From: Hippophae tibetana
Lineage: Eukaryota > Streptophyta > Magnoliopsida > Rosales > Elaeagnaceae
Direction of reading: 5' to 3'
Assembly (NCBI GenBank): GCA_037013495.1
Contig: CM072810.1
Coordinates: 110,429,898 to 110,493,897 of the forward strand
DNA: 64,000 nt
Shown: piece by piece, positions 34,202 through 45,093 of the stretch
Numbering within the stretch: the first letter of the stretch is position 1
Layout: each line of letters starts with the position of its first letter
Notes under the pieces: model-generated
The model's input: the letters and a program-made list of their open reading frames with translations, nothing else
Databases searched by the model: none
What the model was told of the DNA's origin: nothing
Position numbers and translations under genes: made by a program

Positions 34202-37200
34202 GCTAATATATATCTCTTTATTTCTGGCATATCTATATTTAGTTAGGAAAGAACGAAAGTGAGAAAGTTCAACAAATAAGCGGTGTTCCCAAAAGACAAC
34301 ATTACGGGAAACACGGAGACGATGTGAGACAGGATCATAGCATCGATACCCTTTTTGAGTTTCACCATAACCAAGAAAACAACAAAGTCTAGATCGAGGC
34401 TCAAGTTTGTTGTGTTCATGAGGCTGAAGAAGAACGAAACAAACAGATCCGAATGAGCGAAGGTAATGATAGTTAGGAGATGATCCAAAAAGGCGCTCAT
34501 ACGGAGTCTGATTATGAATGACAGCGCTTGGAATGCGATTAATGGCATAAACAGCATGAAGAGCAGCTTCACCCCAAAATGGGGCGGGAACTTTGGCAGA
34601 GAGAAGAAGAGCACGAACAGTGTCAAGAATATGACGAAGTTTTCTTTCAGCTCGACCATTTTGTTGAGAGGTTCCTGGACAGGTTAGATGATGTACAGTG
34701 CCATAGGAGTGTAATAGAGTTTGAAAAGCATTTTGAGTATATTCAAGAGCATTATCAGATCGAAAAGTTTTGATATGTTTGGAGAATTGTGTTTCAACCA
34801 TTTTTGTAAAGTTACTGTATATTGATAAGATTTCAGAACGAGATTTCATTGGAAATATCCAACTATAGCGAGAATAATCATTAATAAAAACAACAAAATA
34901 TCGAGATCTACCAATACTAGTAACAGGAGAAGGTCCCCAAATATCAGAATGAATTAACACAAAAATACTATTAGAGATAGATTTACTATTATTGAAAAGT
35001 AAAGCTGGTTGTTTTCCTAACTGACATGAAGTACAATCAAAATTATCTTTGGACACAGAACCCAATAGACCTTTAGAAGCTAACTGTTGTACCTGAGAGG
35101 ATGGGGCATGACCAAGACGAGAATGCCAAAGTGCGAGAGAAGGTAAGGAAGAAACTGCAGCAGTTGCAGCAGCAACAGAGGCAGGAGCAACAGGTGGAAG
35201 ATGAAGATTGTTTACGCGAAACATACGCCCGACCCTAGGACCGGTCCCAAGCTCTTGCCCCGTCCTCGGATCCTGCACAATACACCCAGAATAGTCAAAA
35301 ATAAGGCGATATCCTAGTTCAGCTAATTGTCCCATAGAGCATAAATTATAGGATAGGTCAGGTACATGGAAAACCCCAGGAACAGAGAGTGTAGAGGTCG
35401 AAACAAAACCTAGACTATTCCCATGAATGGTGGAACCATCATCTATATGAATATTAAGGGGATGTGGTGCAGGGTCAAGTTTGGAGAATAAAGATGAGTG
35501 AGGTGTCATGTGATTGCAACATGCAGAGTCAAAAAGCCAAGTTTGAGACTTACCGGGCAAAACTGAGAGGGTAGTGGAAAGAGATGCATTACCAGCCATT
35601 TGAACAGCCTGAGTTATGATCTTCTGTAGTTCAATGAAGGAGAGGTTGATAGTGGATTCAGAAGACTGGGACTCTGCTGAACTAGAAGGCATCAACGAAG
35701 TAGGCTCAGTATTAGCAACAACAGCAGTAAATTTGTTGCGACGGTAACAAGTCTCAATGGTGTGGCCATGACGCTTGCAATAATTGCAGAACCTTTTATT
35801 GCTCTGCCTGCGACGATTGTAAAAGCCAGAGGAATCACCTGATTGCTGAGGTTGTTCAATGGCAGGAGCAGGAAGAGTAATAGCCAAAACATTGAGCTTA
35901 TTTTGGGCTTGAAGGGTTGCAAGTCGAGCTTCTTCTCTAACCAACTCATTTACAGCAGTATCAAGAGAGGGAAGAGGACTACGATTAAGAAGCTGACCTC
36001 GGATTGGCTCAAAGTCCTTGTGGAGTGACATCAAGAACTCATAGAGACGAAATTCATCCTTAATTGTAGCATATTGCTGAGCATCTGTTGAGCATGACCA
36101 AATTGGATCACAAAGGTCAATTTGGTCCCAAAGGAAGCGAAGTTGATCAAAGTAGTCATTGGTGGATTGCCTTGGTCCCTGTTGCAGTTTATGCAATTAA
36201 ACTATTAGTTGATATTTCATGGATACGTGAGTAGTGGAGTACCTTTTAGTCAACATATCTCATGCTGATTTGGCATCATCAAAACTGCCTAACAGATTGG
36301 AGATAGATGGAATAGAAGTATTCCGAATCCATATGAGGATCATGTGGTTGTGACTATCCCATTCAATCATGCGATGAAGAAAGATAGTATCTTCTTCACT
36401 TTCTCCATATCAGGAATAATAATTGCACCAGTACAATAATGCCAGAGCATACGACCCTTAAGAAAACTGCGCATAGCTTGAGACCATGACAAATAATTCT
36501 TAGCCCCCTCCAATATAGTATTGATAGGGCAAGAAACAAAATTATCCTTTTTATCCATTTGAAAACACAATATGCAAAAACAGACTACAAAAACGAGATC
36601 TACACGAAAAACTAGGTAGGGTGAACCTGTAATGCAAAAATCCGGTCAACGGTCAACGGTCAGCAGTCAGCGGTCAGCGGTCACCTGCAGATCGTTCAGC
36701 GGTCGACGGAAGCCCGGTCAGATCGGTTCGATGACGTCAGCTGCAGGGGACGATGACATCAACCCTACGCAAGTACTGATGATGTCACGAGAATGGCGCG
36801 GCGGCTTGGCGCGTGGATCTGACGCGCCATGGCTGTTGGAGGCGCGTGAGGGCACGTATGGAGTCTAATGACTATGATTCTTACACGGTTGTGTAGATCC
36901 GGTTGAGCCGATCACAGTGGTATCTGCTGATAGTTCTTCGAGTTAAGATTAACGGCGGCGGCGCGTGAACGACGTGCAGATTGGTTGTGCGGTGCGTGAA
37001 GGAGCGTGCGGTGTCCGATGGTTGCGATATTTCCACGGTTGTGTAGATCCGATAGAGACGGTCACAGTGGTATATGCAGAAAAAATTTCGGAACAATATG
37101 CACGACGGCGGCGGTGGTTGCAGTTGTTTGTGTGGTGCGGAACTCCTTAACAACGGCCACTGTAATTCCGGAACCTAAGGACAACAGTTGAAAGACGTCG

Positions 37201-40200
37201 GAGGTTAAACGGTGAATGATTGCAGCGGCTATTGTGACAGCGGAAGCTATAAGGGTTGAATAACACCAAAAAGAAAAACTGCTAGAAAGACAAGAATAGT
37301 GGCTCTCATACCATGTTAGAAATACTTAATGATTGTATTATATTCTGTGAATAAATGAATATACATATTGCATTTATATAGGAGTTACAAGTAAAATAGA
37401 TATGTCTAAAGTAACTAAATATAGATATACCATGTTAGAGATATACATTAGCATATATATATATATATATATTAATATATTACTAGATATACATTAACAC
37501 TAATGAAATGTAAGTTTAATTTTAATTGCATAACAAAATCTTTTTCACAAACGAATTTTTCAATTTTAAATCTCTTACACTCGTTGTTATTTTGTTTTTT
37601 TGTATATAGTAAATATATATATTCTTTGCATATTTAAAATTTCTGTACATATATGTTTTATTCTTTTTAGAGAATTTAAAAATAAAAATATGTAAATAAG
37701 TGAGTGATATAAAAATGTAAAGAAAAAAATGTTACTATTTGGTTTGTCATGGTACGTGTATAATGTGAAAAGGTAAAATCTCTTTTATGGACTATTTTTG
37801 GAGAATGAAATGCATGGGTTGTTAGCCAACCTTTGAATTAAAAGAAGAATAAAAGGGTGACTGCACATGAAGTTAGGTGTGACAATCTTCATTTCACACC
37901 AATAATGAAGGAGCCAAACGTGCTATAAATAGAGTGCTTCTCCTCTCATTTGATGCATAAAAAAATCATATCGATCCCAATTTGTGAGAGAAAGAGAGAG
38001 AGCGTGTATTAGAGAGAAAACTAAATTTCTTCTAAATATTGGTGTATTTCCTTTGTCAGAGAAAGAGTGTTTTATCCTATTATAAGAGAGAGTATTTTTA
38101 ATTATGCTCCTCTTATTCTAGAGAGAAAGTGTTATAATTTTTTTGCTATAGTAAAATCTTCATAAATTTGCCCGTAGTTTTCCCTTAATTTGTTTGAGGG
38201 TTTTTCACGTAAAACATTTGTGTCCAATTTATCTTCATTTTTTTTTCTCAATTTCATTTTGTTTGTAAGCCAATTGCACTCCAATAATTTTCTAATAATA
38301 AATAGTGAACTACTACGGGTAGTAGAGGTACTATTCACAGATAATTCATGTGAATAGTAAAATTTATCGACAAAGGTACTGTTGACATATCGTTATTATG
38401 GCAGAAAAGTATGATATTTAGAAGTTCAATGAGAGCAATTTCTCGTTGTGGAAAATGAACATATCGGACTATCTAGTCTTCGACGATATTACAGCCGTTG
38501 TTTTAGAAGAAGAAAATAGGCGCAAAAACATGAAGGACAGACAGGCAAGTTTGCAGCAAGCATAAGCCTTGACGGTGACACGAGGGAGATCAATGGAACG
38601 TGGCTTCAGTGGGATTCAGAATCGTGGTAGATCAAAGTCAAGAAGTAAGAAGAATATTAAATGCTACAATTGTGGCAAAAAAAGGCACTACAAGAAGGAT
38701 TGTTGGAACAATAAGAAGAGTGGAGACCCTGAGTCACCAAATGCTCAAGGGAATGTTGTAAGCATCTTAGATAATGTTGAAGTTCTATATAGCTAGGCAA
38801 CAACAAAGGTTGGAAGCAAAAAGCAGTTCATTGATGTATGGTTACTAGACTTAGGAGCAACAAGGCACATGACATCTCGGAGAGAGTGGTTCCACAAATA
38901 TGAACCAATCTTAGAAGGTTCTGTACACATGGGTGATGATCATGCTTTAGAGATCGTTGGTATTGGTACTATCAAAATAAAGATGTTTGATGGTACGGTT
39001 CGCACTATTCAGGATGTACGAAACGTGAAGGAATTAAAGAAGAATCTATTGTCTTTAGGGAAAATAGTCAGTCTTGGATGTAAGACCCATGTCGAGAATG
39101 GGATCATGAAGATTGTGAGAAGTGCACTTGTGATTATTAAGGCAGAAAAGATCGCATCGAATCTATTCATGCTTGAAGGGAAAATACTACCGAAAGCTAA
39201 TGCGTGTGTCACAGCAACCAGTGATTAAGAACAATTTACGATGATGTGGCATCTCAAACTAGGCCACATGTCGAAACGAGGTTTGAAGATTCTCTCTGAT
39301 ATAAAACTACTTCCGAGACTCAAATCGGTAAATTTACCTTTCTGTGAGCATTGTGTTACAAGTAAGCAGCATAGATTGGCATTCGGTAGATCTGTTGCTA
39401 GGAGTAAGCGCATCCTAGACTTGATTCATTCTGATGTGTAGGAATAATCGAAAATGTCTCTAAGAGGAGCAAAGTATTTTGTGTCTTTCATTGATGATTA
39501 CTCTAGGAGATGTTGGGTGTATCCAATCAAGAAGAAGTCAGATGTATTTTCATTTTTTAAAGCATTCAAAATGCTTATGGAACTCGAATCTGGGAAAAGA
39601 ATCAAGTGTTAGAGGACAGATAATGGAGAAGAGTACATAGATGGCGATTTTCTTGCTCTTTGTAAGCAAGAAGGTATCAAACGACAGTTCATAGTCGCAT
39701 ACATGCCTCAGTAAAATGGAGTGGCAGAGCGGATGAACATAACTCTTGCAGAACGGATAAAAGCTATGTTGAGGACTGCGAGTCTACCCAACTCATTTTA
39801 GGCAGAAGCAACGATTACTGCCTGTTATGTGATAAATCGGTCACCATCAACTGCAATTGACTCAAAGACGCTGATGGAGATGTGGACTAGTAAGCCAGCA
39901 GATTACTCTATATTAAATTATTTTGGATGTCCTGTTTAGGGTATGTTGAAGGAATAAAGGGGTATCTCTTGTGGGATCCCACTACCCACAAGTTTATTAT
40001 CAGTAGGGATGTGATCTTTGTAGAAGATCAACTACAACAGAAAGAAGGAATGATAGCATGACAAAGGAAAGTTCAGGGACTACAACGGTACACATGGTAC
40101 ATGAACTAGTCGAGTCTGAGGCTTTAGACGTTTGTCGGTCTACTCCTGAAAAAAAGCCGCCAGCTTGGCACTTGGAGTATGTTACGAAGAAAAATGTTGC

Positions 40201-43200
40201 ATGCTGTCTTTTAACAGAGGATGGAGAGCCCTTGACTTTTCATGAAGCTACAAGCAGCTCAGATGCGTCTCTATCTATGACAACAATGCAAAAGAAATTG
40301 AAGCTCTACATAAGAATAAGACATGGAAGAAAATCCATTGGTAACAAATGGGTCTATAAAATCAACCGAGATAACAATGATCAAGTGGAACGGTATCATG
40401 CAAGATTGATGCTCGGAAAGAAGGCATTGACTTCAATTATATTTTTTCCCCGATAGTTCGACTCATAACAATCAGAGTAGTCCTGGCTATGTGTGCTACG
40501 TTTGACTTACATTTGGAGCAGTTGGATGTTAAAACTGCATTTCTTCATAGAGAATTTGAAGAAGAAATCTATATGCTCCAACCAGAAGATTTTGCTGAAA
40601 CAGGCAAGAAGAACTTGGTTTGCAGGTTGAATAAATCTCTATACGGTCTCAAACAGGCGCCGAGGTGTTGGTACAAGAGATTTGATTCCTTCATCATGAG
40701 CCTTGGATATAACAGACTCAGTTCATACCATTATACGTACTACAAGAGTTTGAGGATGATAACGACTTTATCATTCTGTTGCTATACGTAGATGACATAT
40801 TGGTAGCAGGCCCCAACAAAGACCGAATCCTAGAATTGAAGGCACAATTGGCTAGGGAATTTGATATGAAGGACTTGGGATTAGCAAACAAGATTCTAGG
40901 GATGTAAATTTATCGAGACAGAAATAACAGGAAGATTTGCCTTTCATTCATGAACAAAGCATATAAGGGTTCAATATCACTTTGTACGAGAAGTAGTTGA
41001 GGGAGGAAGCGTGGATATGCATAATATTCACACTAATGAGAACCTAGCAGATGTTATGACCAAGCCAATTAACATTGAAAAGTTCATACAGTGTCGATCC
41101 TCCATCGGCCTAACAGAAATGTAAGCGATATGGAATTGGCAAGAGAGGAAAGGTTGAAGAATTATCACAAAAGTGACTTTAAGTGGGAGAAATGTGAAAA
41201 GGTAAAGCCTCTTTTGTGGACTATTTTTGGAGAATGAAATGCATGGGTTGTTGGCCAACCTTTGAATTTTGTTAGCCAACCTTTGAATTAAAATAAGAAT
41301 AAAAAGGTGGTTGCACGTGAAGATAGGTGTGATAATCTTCATTTCACACCAATAATGAAGGAGCCAAACACACTATAAATAGAGGACTTTTTCTCTCATT
41401 TGATGCATAAAAAATCATATTGATCCCAGTTTGTGAGAGAAAGAGAGTGTGTGTATTAGAGAGAAAACTAAATTTCTCCTAAATATTAGTGTCTTTCCTT
41501 TGTCAGAGAAAAAGTGTTTTCTCCTATTATAAGTGAGAGAATATTGTCAATTGTGCTCTCCTTATTCTAGAGAGAATGTATTGAATTTGTTTTGTTATAG
41601 TGAAATCTTCTTAAATTTATCCGTAATTTTTTCCTTAATTTGTTTGAGGGTTTTCCACGTAAAATATTTATGTTCAATTTATCTTTATTTTTTTCTCAAT
41701 TTCATTTTGTTTGCAAGCCAATTGCACCCCAATAATTTCCTAACATATAAAACTATAAATATAAAGATTTACCTGACTAATGGTAAACCTTTTTTGTTTA
41801 AATTTATCATAGCCAGAATGGTCAACTTCCCCAACTTCTCAAAAATGGCTTGTCCTTCTATGTAACTATTTCCAAAAGCAGTTCTGGAAATTATTTCTGA
41901 AGTCAATAACCTAAATTCTTCATATGCCTCAAGCTCTTTGCCTTCATAACAATTCCATTTTTCCATCAATGTCTCCACAGATTCTATCATCGACATTGCC
42001 ATACCCTAAACATACATGAAACACCATTATTAAAATCAACAAAAAATTGTAATTAGGTATATCAAAAAACTTATGTTATATGGACACCTTCAAAATATAG
42101 GAAAGAGTACTTGTCTAGGTGTCAAACCTTCTTATTTTTTCATTTTTTCTAAAGTTTTACAATAAATATTTATTTTTTAAAATTTCAGGATTAAAAATAT
42201 CTAATTTAAAAGTATTAAGACTAAAATGTTTATTTTATATAATAGTAAAAATTATACGATATAGCCCATTTAACCCAACCCAATTAATAAACGAGTCAAT
42301 ACGGTTAGGCTCTTTTACAACCTAAATCAATTAACCTCAACCCAAATCTATTTAAAGCTTTGAGTTCATGTCGGGTTGAAATTATCAACTCTAAAAATGA
42401 AGATGACTTTTTTAAACGAAGAATAAATAAATAAGTAATATAATAAATAAAATAGATAAATAAAAATGGTATCAGAGTATGATATAAAACTTTGCTAAAA
42501 ACGTAGTAAAAATACATCGTTTGAGTATAGAACATTATAAAAACACTCTCGAAATTCAATTTTACATAAATATAATTCAGCATATTTTCTAATATAAATA
42601 TTACAAGAATAAAAATGATTGCAAACAACAAAAACTAGAATATGTTGTGTTTAAATTCATGGTCCATTATCATTTATATATGATAGAAATTGATGTTAAA
42701 TTTTTTAGAATAATCTATAAATATTTTAAAATAAAATATATTTTAGAGATGTCTAAATATACTAAAAAAAAGGTAAAATATGTTTGATAGAATTAAATGT
42801 AGAATTTTAAATAGTTTTGATCTCGAAGTAAATCAGATAGATAATTCTCATATCATTAATTAAAAAACAAGTATTGAAATTGTGTAGATAATTCTCAAAT
42901 CATTAATTAAAAAGCAAGTATTAGAATTGTGTAGAAACTATTTACTTAACTATAAATGCCCATGTTATTGAAGTCGAGAAACTAATTAAAGACGAGCTTT
43001 TCTAATTATCCTCCGTTAAACAACTACTTAGCAAATACCAAATCATAAAAACAAAATACCCAACTATTTAATTCCAAAATCTTATTGGAAGTCTTTTATA
43101 TCTGACAACAAGACATAAATATAAAATATCACTTTATCAAAGAAAACGAAGCCAATAAAGAAATAGAATTCAAGTATTGCAAGTCAAAAGATCAAAAAAA

Positions 43201-44129
43201 CCTATATTTTCACGGAGACACTAAATTCACGTGTAAGTAAAATTGAGAAACTAATTTAATACAAGCTATTTTAAAATCATCTTGGCTCACTTTTACTTCA
43301 AAATCTTTTCGTTGTCATTCTTGAGCAACTATATAACCGATATCAAATCATAAAAAACAAATACCCAAATATTCAATATTATCCAAAATTATCAATATAC
43401 ATATTAAAAAAATATTATTCAACTTAAATAACATTCAATTCTCATATTCTAAAAACTACCGATATAATCTAGATCTGGCATTCACAAAGTTATCAGAAAG
43501 ATGTGGTAGCAAAATATAACAAAAGGATGGAGATAGAGAGTAAGACGTTACCTTCAAAGTAGTCCCATGGAAGGCAGGATAAGCAAGTTTCCGTCTTTTA
43601 GTCCATGTATCGCCTTCTATCAACGCCAGTCCCTTTCCGAATATATTCGTGAAATAGCTTCCAAGTAATGGTTTCATATAAGCTTTCTCTTTGTTATTCA
43701 ATATTTCTTTGATCAATTCTGGCTCATTTATCACTAGCTCACCACCACTACCATTCACATCAATATATGTTTTTCCTGTAAACATATAATTAACATTTTG
43801 TCAAATAATTTATTTTAAAAACAAATAATTATAAATTTTAAAAAATTGCTGAGAAATTCGTTACCATATAACTTGGTATAATAGTCGATTTTGGGCTCAA
43901 GTTTAGGAAAGATGTTGTGTGACAAACCCATTGGTTTAGTCTTGGCTTCCATTTGCAATCTCATAAGCATTTCTTTGGTGTTTCCATTGGGGAAAAATGT
44001 GTAAGAAGGGCCTTTGATTCCTTGTGAATTCATCAAACGTTGAAGACGAATTGGAGTCCACCATAGTTTTTCAATGAATTTGAAAAAAGCTAAGAGCAAG
44101 CTCAGATACACAAAGCTTGAGAGAAGCAT
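32601..44129 (-). CDS. Cytochrome P450, CYP749A-like (CYP72 clan), gene 3, full length with altered I-helix
   Basis: Five exons join in frame with GT/AG borders: 44129-43865, 43775-43552, 42005-41773, 33818-33437 and 33032-32601. They give 511 residues, the usual P450 length. The first ATG after the A-rich leader is 44129. Visible features are an N-terminal hydrophobic anchor, WWTPIRLQ and GIKGPSY, the K-helix ExxR (ESLR), PERF, and the heme loop FGYGPRICVG with its cysteine. The I-helix reads AGQKTVNS; gene 1 has AGQETTNS, so the conserved acidic residue is lysine and the second threonine is valine. This may alter or abolish oxygen activation. Intron 3 is about 8 kb and contains Copia-5 and Copia-6. 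Copia-4 lies just past the stop. No frameshift or stop was seen; substrate unknown. Confidence 0.9.
34133..34243 (+). repeat. Inverted partial LTR at the left end of Copia-5, with a (TA)n expansion
   Basis: Matches the reverse complement of 37390-37499 apart from a longer (TA)n tract (34157-34199) and a small replacement near 34215-34225. It ends at ATATTTAGTTA, where the integrase-region sequence begins. Confidence 0.8.
34243..36558 (-). pseudogene. Copia-5 gag-protease-integrase, truncated before reverse transcriptase
   Basis: Gag starts at the ATG at 36558 (MDKKDNFVSCPINTILEGAK) and breaks frame near 36370. A second open segment (36196 to 34157, 679 residues) then continues without a stop. 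It carries Gag, zinc knuckle CNYCKRHGHTIETC, a protease site reading FDSACCNHM where DSGA is usual, pre-integrase LWHSRLGHA, and integrase with HSDIWGP, RSDNALEY and TSQQNGRAERK. It ends in (TA)n-encoded RYIYIYIY from the inverted LTR. The long open frame suggests limited age. The element cannot copy itself because RT and RNase H are absent. Confidence 0.88.
36570..37313 (-). other. GC-rich untranslated leader of Copia-5
   Basis: Lies between PBS and gag. G+C is far above the window average. It contains tandem GGTCAAC/GGTCAGC units near 36650-36690. A ~140-bp diverged tandem pair is marked by CACGGTTGTGTAGATCCG at about 36890 and 37036. The short open frames here are not conserved in position and are not called as genes. 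Confidence 0.7.
37314..37499 (-). repeat. 5' LTR of Copia-5
   Basis: 186 bp. On the minus strand it begins TGTTAATGTATAT and ends TTTCTAACA, with the PBS following directly. Confidence 0.8.
37764..38297 (+). repeat. 5' LTR of Copia-6
   Basis: 534 bp, TGTGAAAAGG to CTAATA (the 3' LTR ends CTAACA). A CTATAAATAGAG box is near 37922. Confidence 0.9.
38398..41090 (+). pseudogene. Copia-6 gag-pol remnant
   Basis: Gag starts at the ATG at 38398 and meets a stop within about 8 codons (KYDI then stop, then KFNESNFSLWKMNI). Much of gag is deleted before the zinc knuckle CYNCGKKRHYKKDC (38660). The protease site reads LLDLGATRHM (DSGA expected). Pre-integrase (39241-39400), integrase (to about 39780, with DNGEEY and a stop in PQ.NGVAERM), and reverse transcriptase (40280-40900, with QLDVKTAFL and YVDDI in different frames) follow. 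Most of RNase H is deleted; only a tail (NLADVMTKPI, about 41040) remains. It is inactive. Confidence 0.88.
41193..41745 (+). repeat. 3' LTR of Copia-6
   Basis: 553 bp. It is longer than the 5' LTR mainly because a ~21-bp piece containing GCCAACCTTTGAAT is duplicated near 41255-41290. Confidence 0.9.
42006..43551. other. Intron 2 of P450 gene 3, non-coding
   Basis: AT-rich. It includes a 47-bp tandem pair (42841-42934) and a diverged direct repeat of about 150 bp (42960-43085 and 43235-43385, sharing GAGAAACTAATT and CAAATCATAAAAA). No exon or gene recognised. Confidence 0.65.
42841..42934. repeat. Tandem pair of a 47-bp unit in intron 2 of P450 gene 3
   Basis: Units 42841-42887 and 42888-42934 start ATAATTCTCA and end AATTGTGTAG, with three differences. 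Confidence 0.85.
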
Positions 44130-44216
44130 TTTTTTTTTTTTTTTTGGGGAAATTTTTAGCACCTGTCAAAGAAAAAGTTGAGAGGTTTTCCAACTAATCA
44201 ACAATGAGATGGTGAA

Positions 44217-45093
44217 CCTGTCCTGGTGCATACATCCTCACGAAGATTTGAATCTGAAGTCTGAACCACTTGTTTTCGTTTTCACTCTATTTAATGCATT
44301 TACTCTTAGAACCTTCAAACATAATAAAGTATTCGTTGTACTGCCTTACAAAGAGACTTTAATGTTAGAAAAACACTGTACTATAATAACACAGGCAAAG
44401 TTATGTTGGGTACTGATATTAGAAAAAATAGTGATTAAAGCTTCTACCATCATCAAAATAAAAATATATAAGTTATTTATTATATTTTAATATCATTATT
44501 ATTATAATTATAATAAATTTAATTACCATAATATCATCACCAAACATATATTATCACTAAGTTATAATATTTACAAAGAGTTATTAATTGATTAACACGA
44601 GAAGATGATAAGAAAAGATAAAGAAATACAATTTTTTTCCCTGTTTATATCTATTATTTTTCCCTCAATTTTAATTAGCTTTTAAGTAACATATAAATTT
44701 GTTCCAACATCTAAAAATAATTTTTAATTATATACATACTTTAATATAGTTGAACTATATTATTAGATTTAATATCGTTGTTTTTAATAATATAATTTTA
44801 AATATATCCTTAATTCTTAAATTTTATCTGTTTTGATTCTTATAATTTTTTTTTTGTAATGTTAAGTTTGTTATATTTTTAAATTTAAATTTAAAGATAT
44901 TAAATTTTAAAAATTAATAGATTAAATAAAAAAAATTAATATGTTAATTTTGATTATTATAATATAATATAATATAATTTTTAAATTTTAACTAAATATA
45001 TAAAAATTTAAAAAGATAATGAATGCAATATTTGAAAGAAAAAAATTAAGGATCCAATACTTTTGAAAGTTCCAAAATGTAATGCTGCTTGTT
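44217..45093. repeat. Upstream region of P450 gene 3, duplicated at about 49785-50742
   Basis: Close collinear similarity to the second copy, including CACGAAGATTTGAATCTGAA at 44238 and 49810 and CCAAAATGT.ATGCTGCTTG near 45073 and 50721. It stops at 45093, where the gene 4 exon 4 sequence starts. It probably contains the promoter of gene 3. Confidence 0.85.

Larger units (their letters stand above)
34133..37499 (-). mobile_element. Copia-5, Ty1/copia derivative with terminal repeats in inverted orientation
   Basis: On the minus strand a full LTR (37499-37314) is followed by a PBS-like TGGTATGAGAGC (37313-37302), a GC-rich leader, gag, protease and integrase. Reverse transcriptase, RNase H and the normal 3' LTR are missing. 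Instead the left end, read on the plus strand, begins with the same first ~110 bp of the LTR (TGTTAATGTATATCTAGTAA), so both termini are the U3 end. Flanks are ATAAT and CTAAT, a possible target-site duplication with one mismatch. It lies in intron 3 of P450 gene 3. Confidence 0.8.
37764..41745 (+). mobile_element. Copia-6, degenerate Ty1/copia (Tnt1-like) element in intron 3 of P450 gene 3
   Basis: Two LTRs (37764-38297 and 41193-41745) flank a decayed gag-pol. Target-site duplication TATAA is perfect at 37759-37763 and 41746-41750. The element is antisense to the P450 and ends about 27 bp from the exon 3 splice donor. The sequence after the 5' LTR lacks a recognisable TGGTATCAGAGC primer site. 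Confidence 0.93.

Noticed and set aside
36632..37191. Several short open frames in the GC-rich stretch, considered as a gene
   Set aside because: They overlap each other on both strands, have no recognisable domain, and lie in the leader of Copia-5 between PBS and gag.
42466..42480. ATGGTATCAGAG in intron 2 of P450 gene 3 as a sign of an LTR element
   Set aside because: No direct repeats or pol sequence flank it, so the primer-site-like string alone does not support a call.
32601..44129. Treating Copia-5 and Copia-6 frames as alternative exons of P450 gene 3
   Set aside because: They encode Gag/Pol domains, and exons 3 and 4 join in phase without them.
44130..44162. Eleven-residue longer N-terminus for P450 gene 3
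   Set aside because: It would start at GTG and encode a lysine run from the A-tract; the ATG at 44129 begins directly with the hydrophobic anchor.
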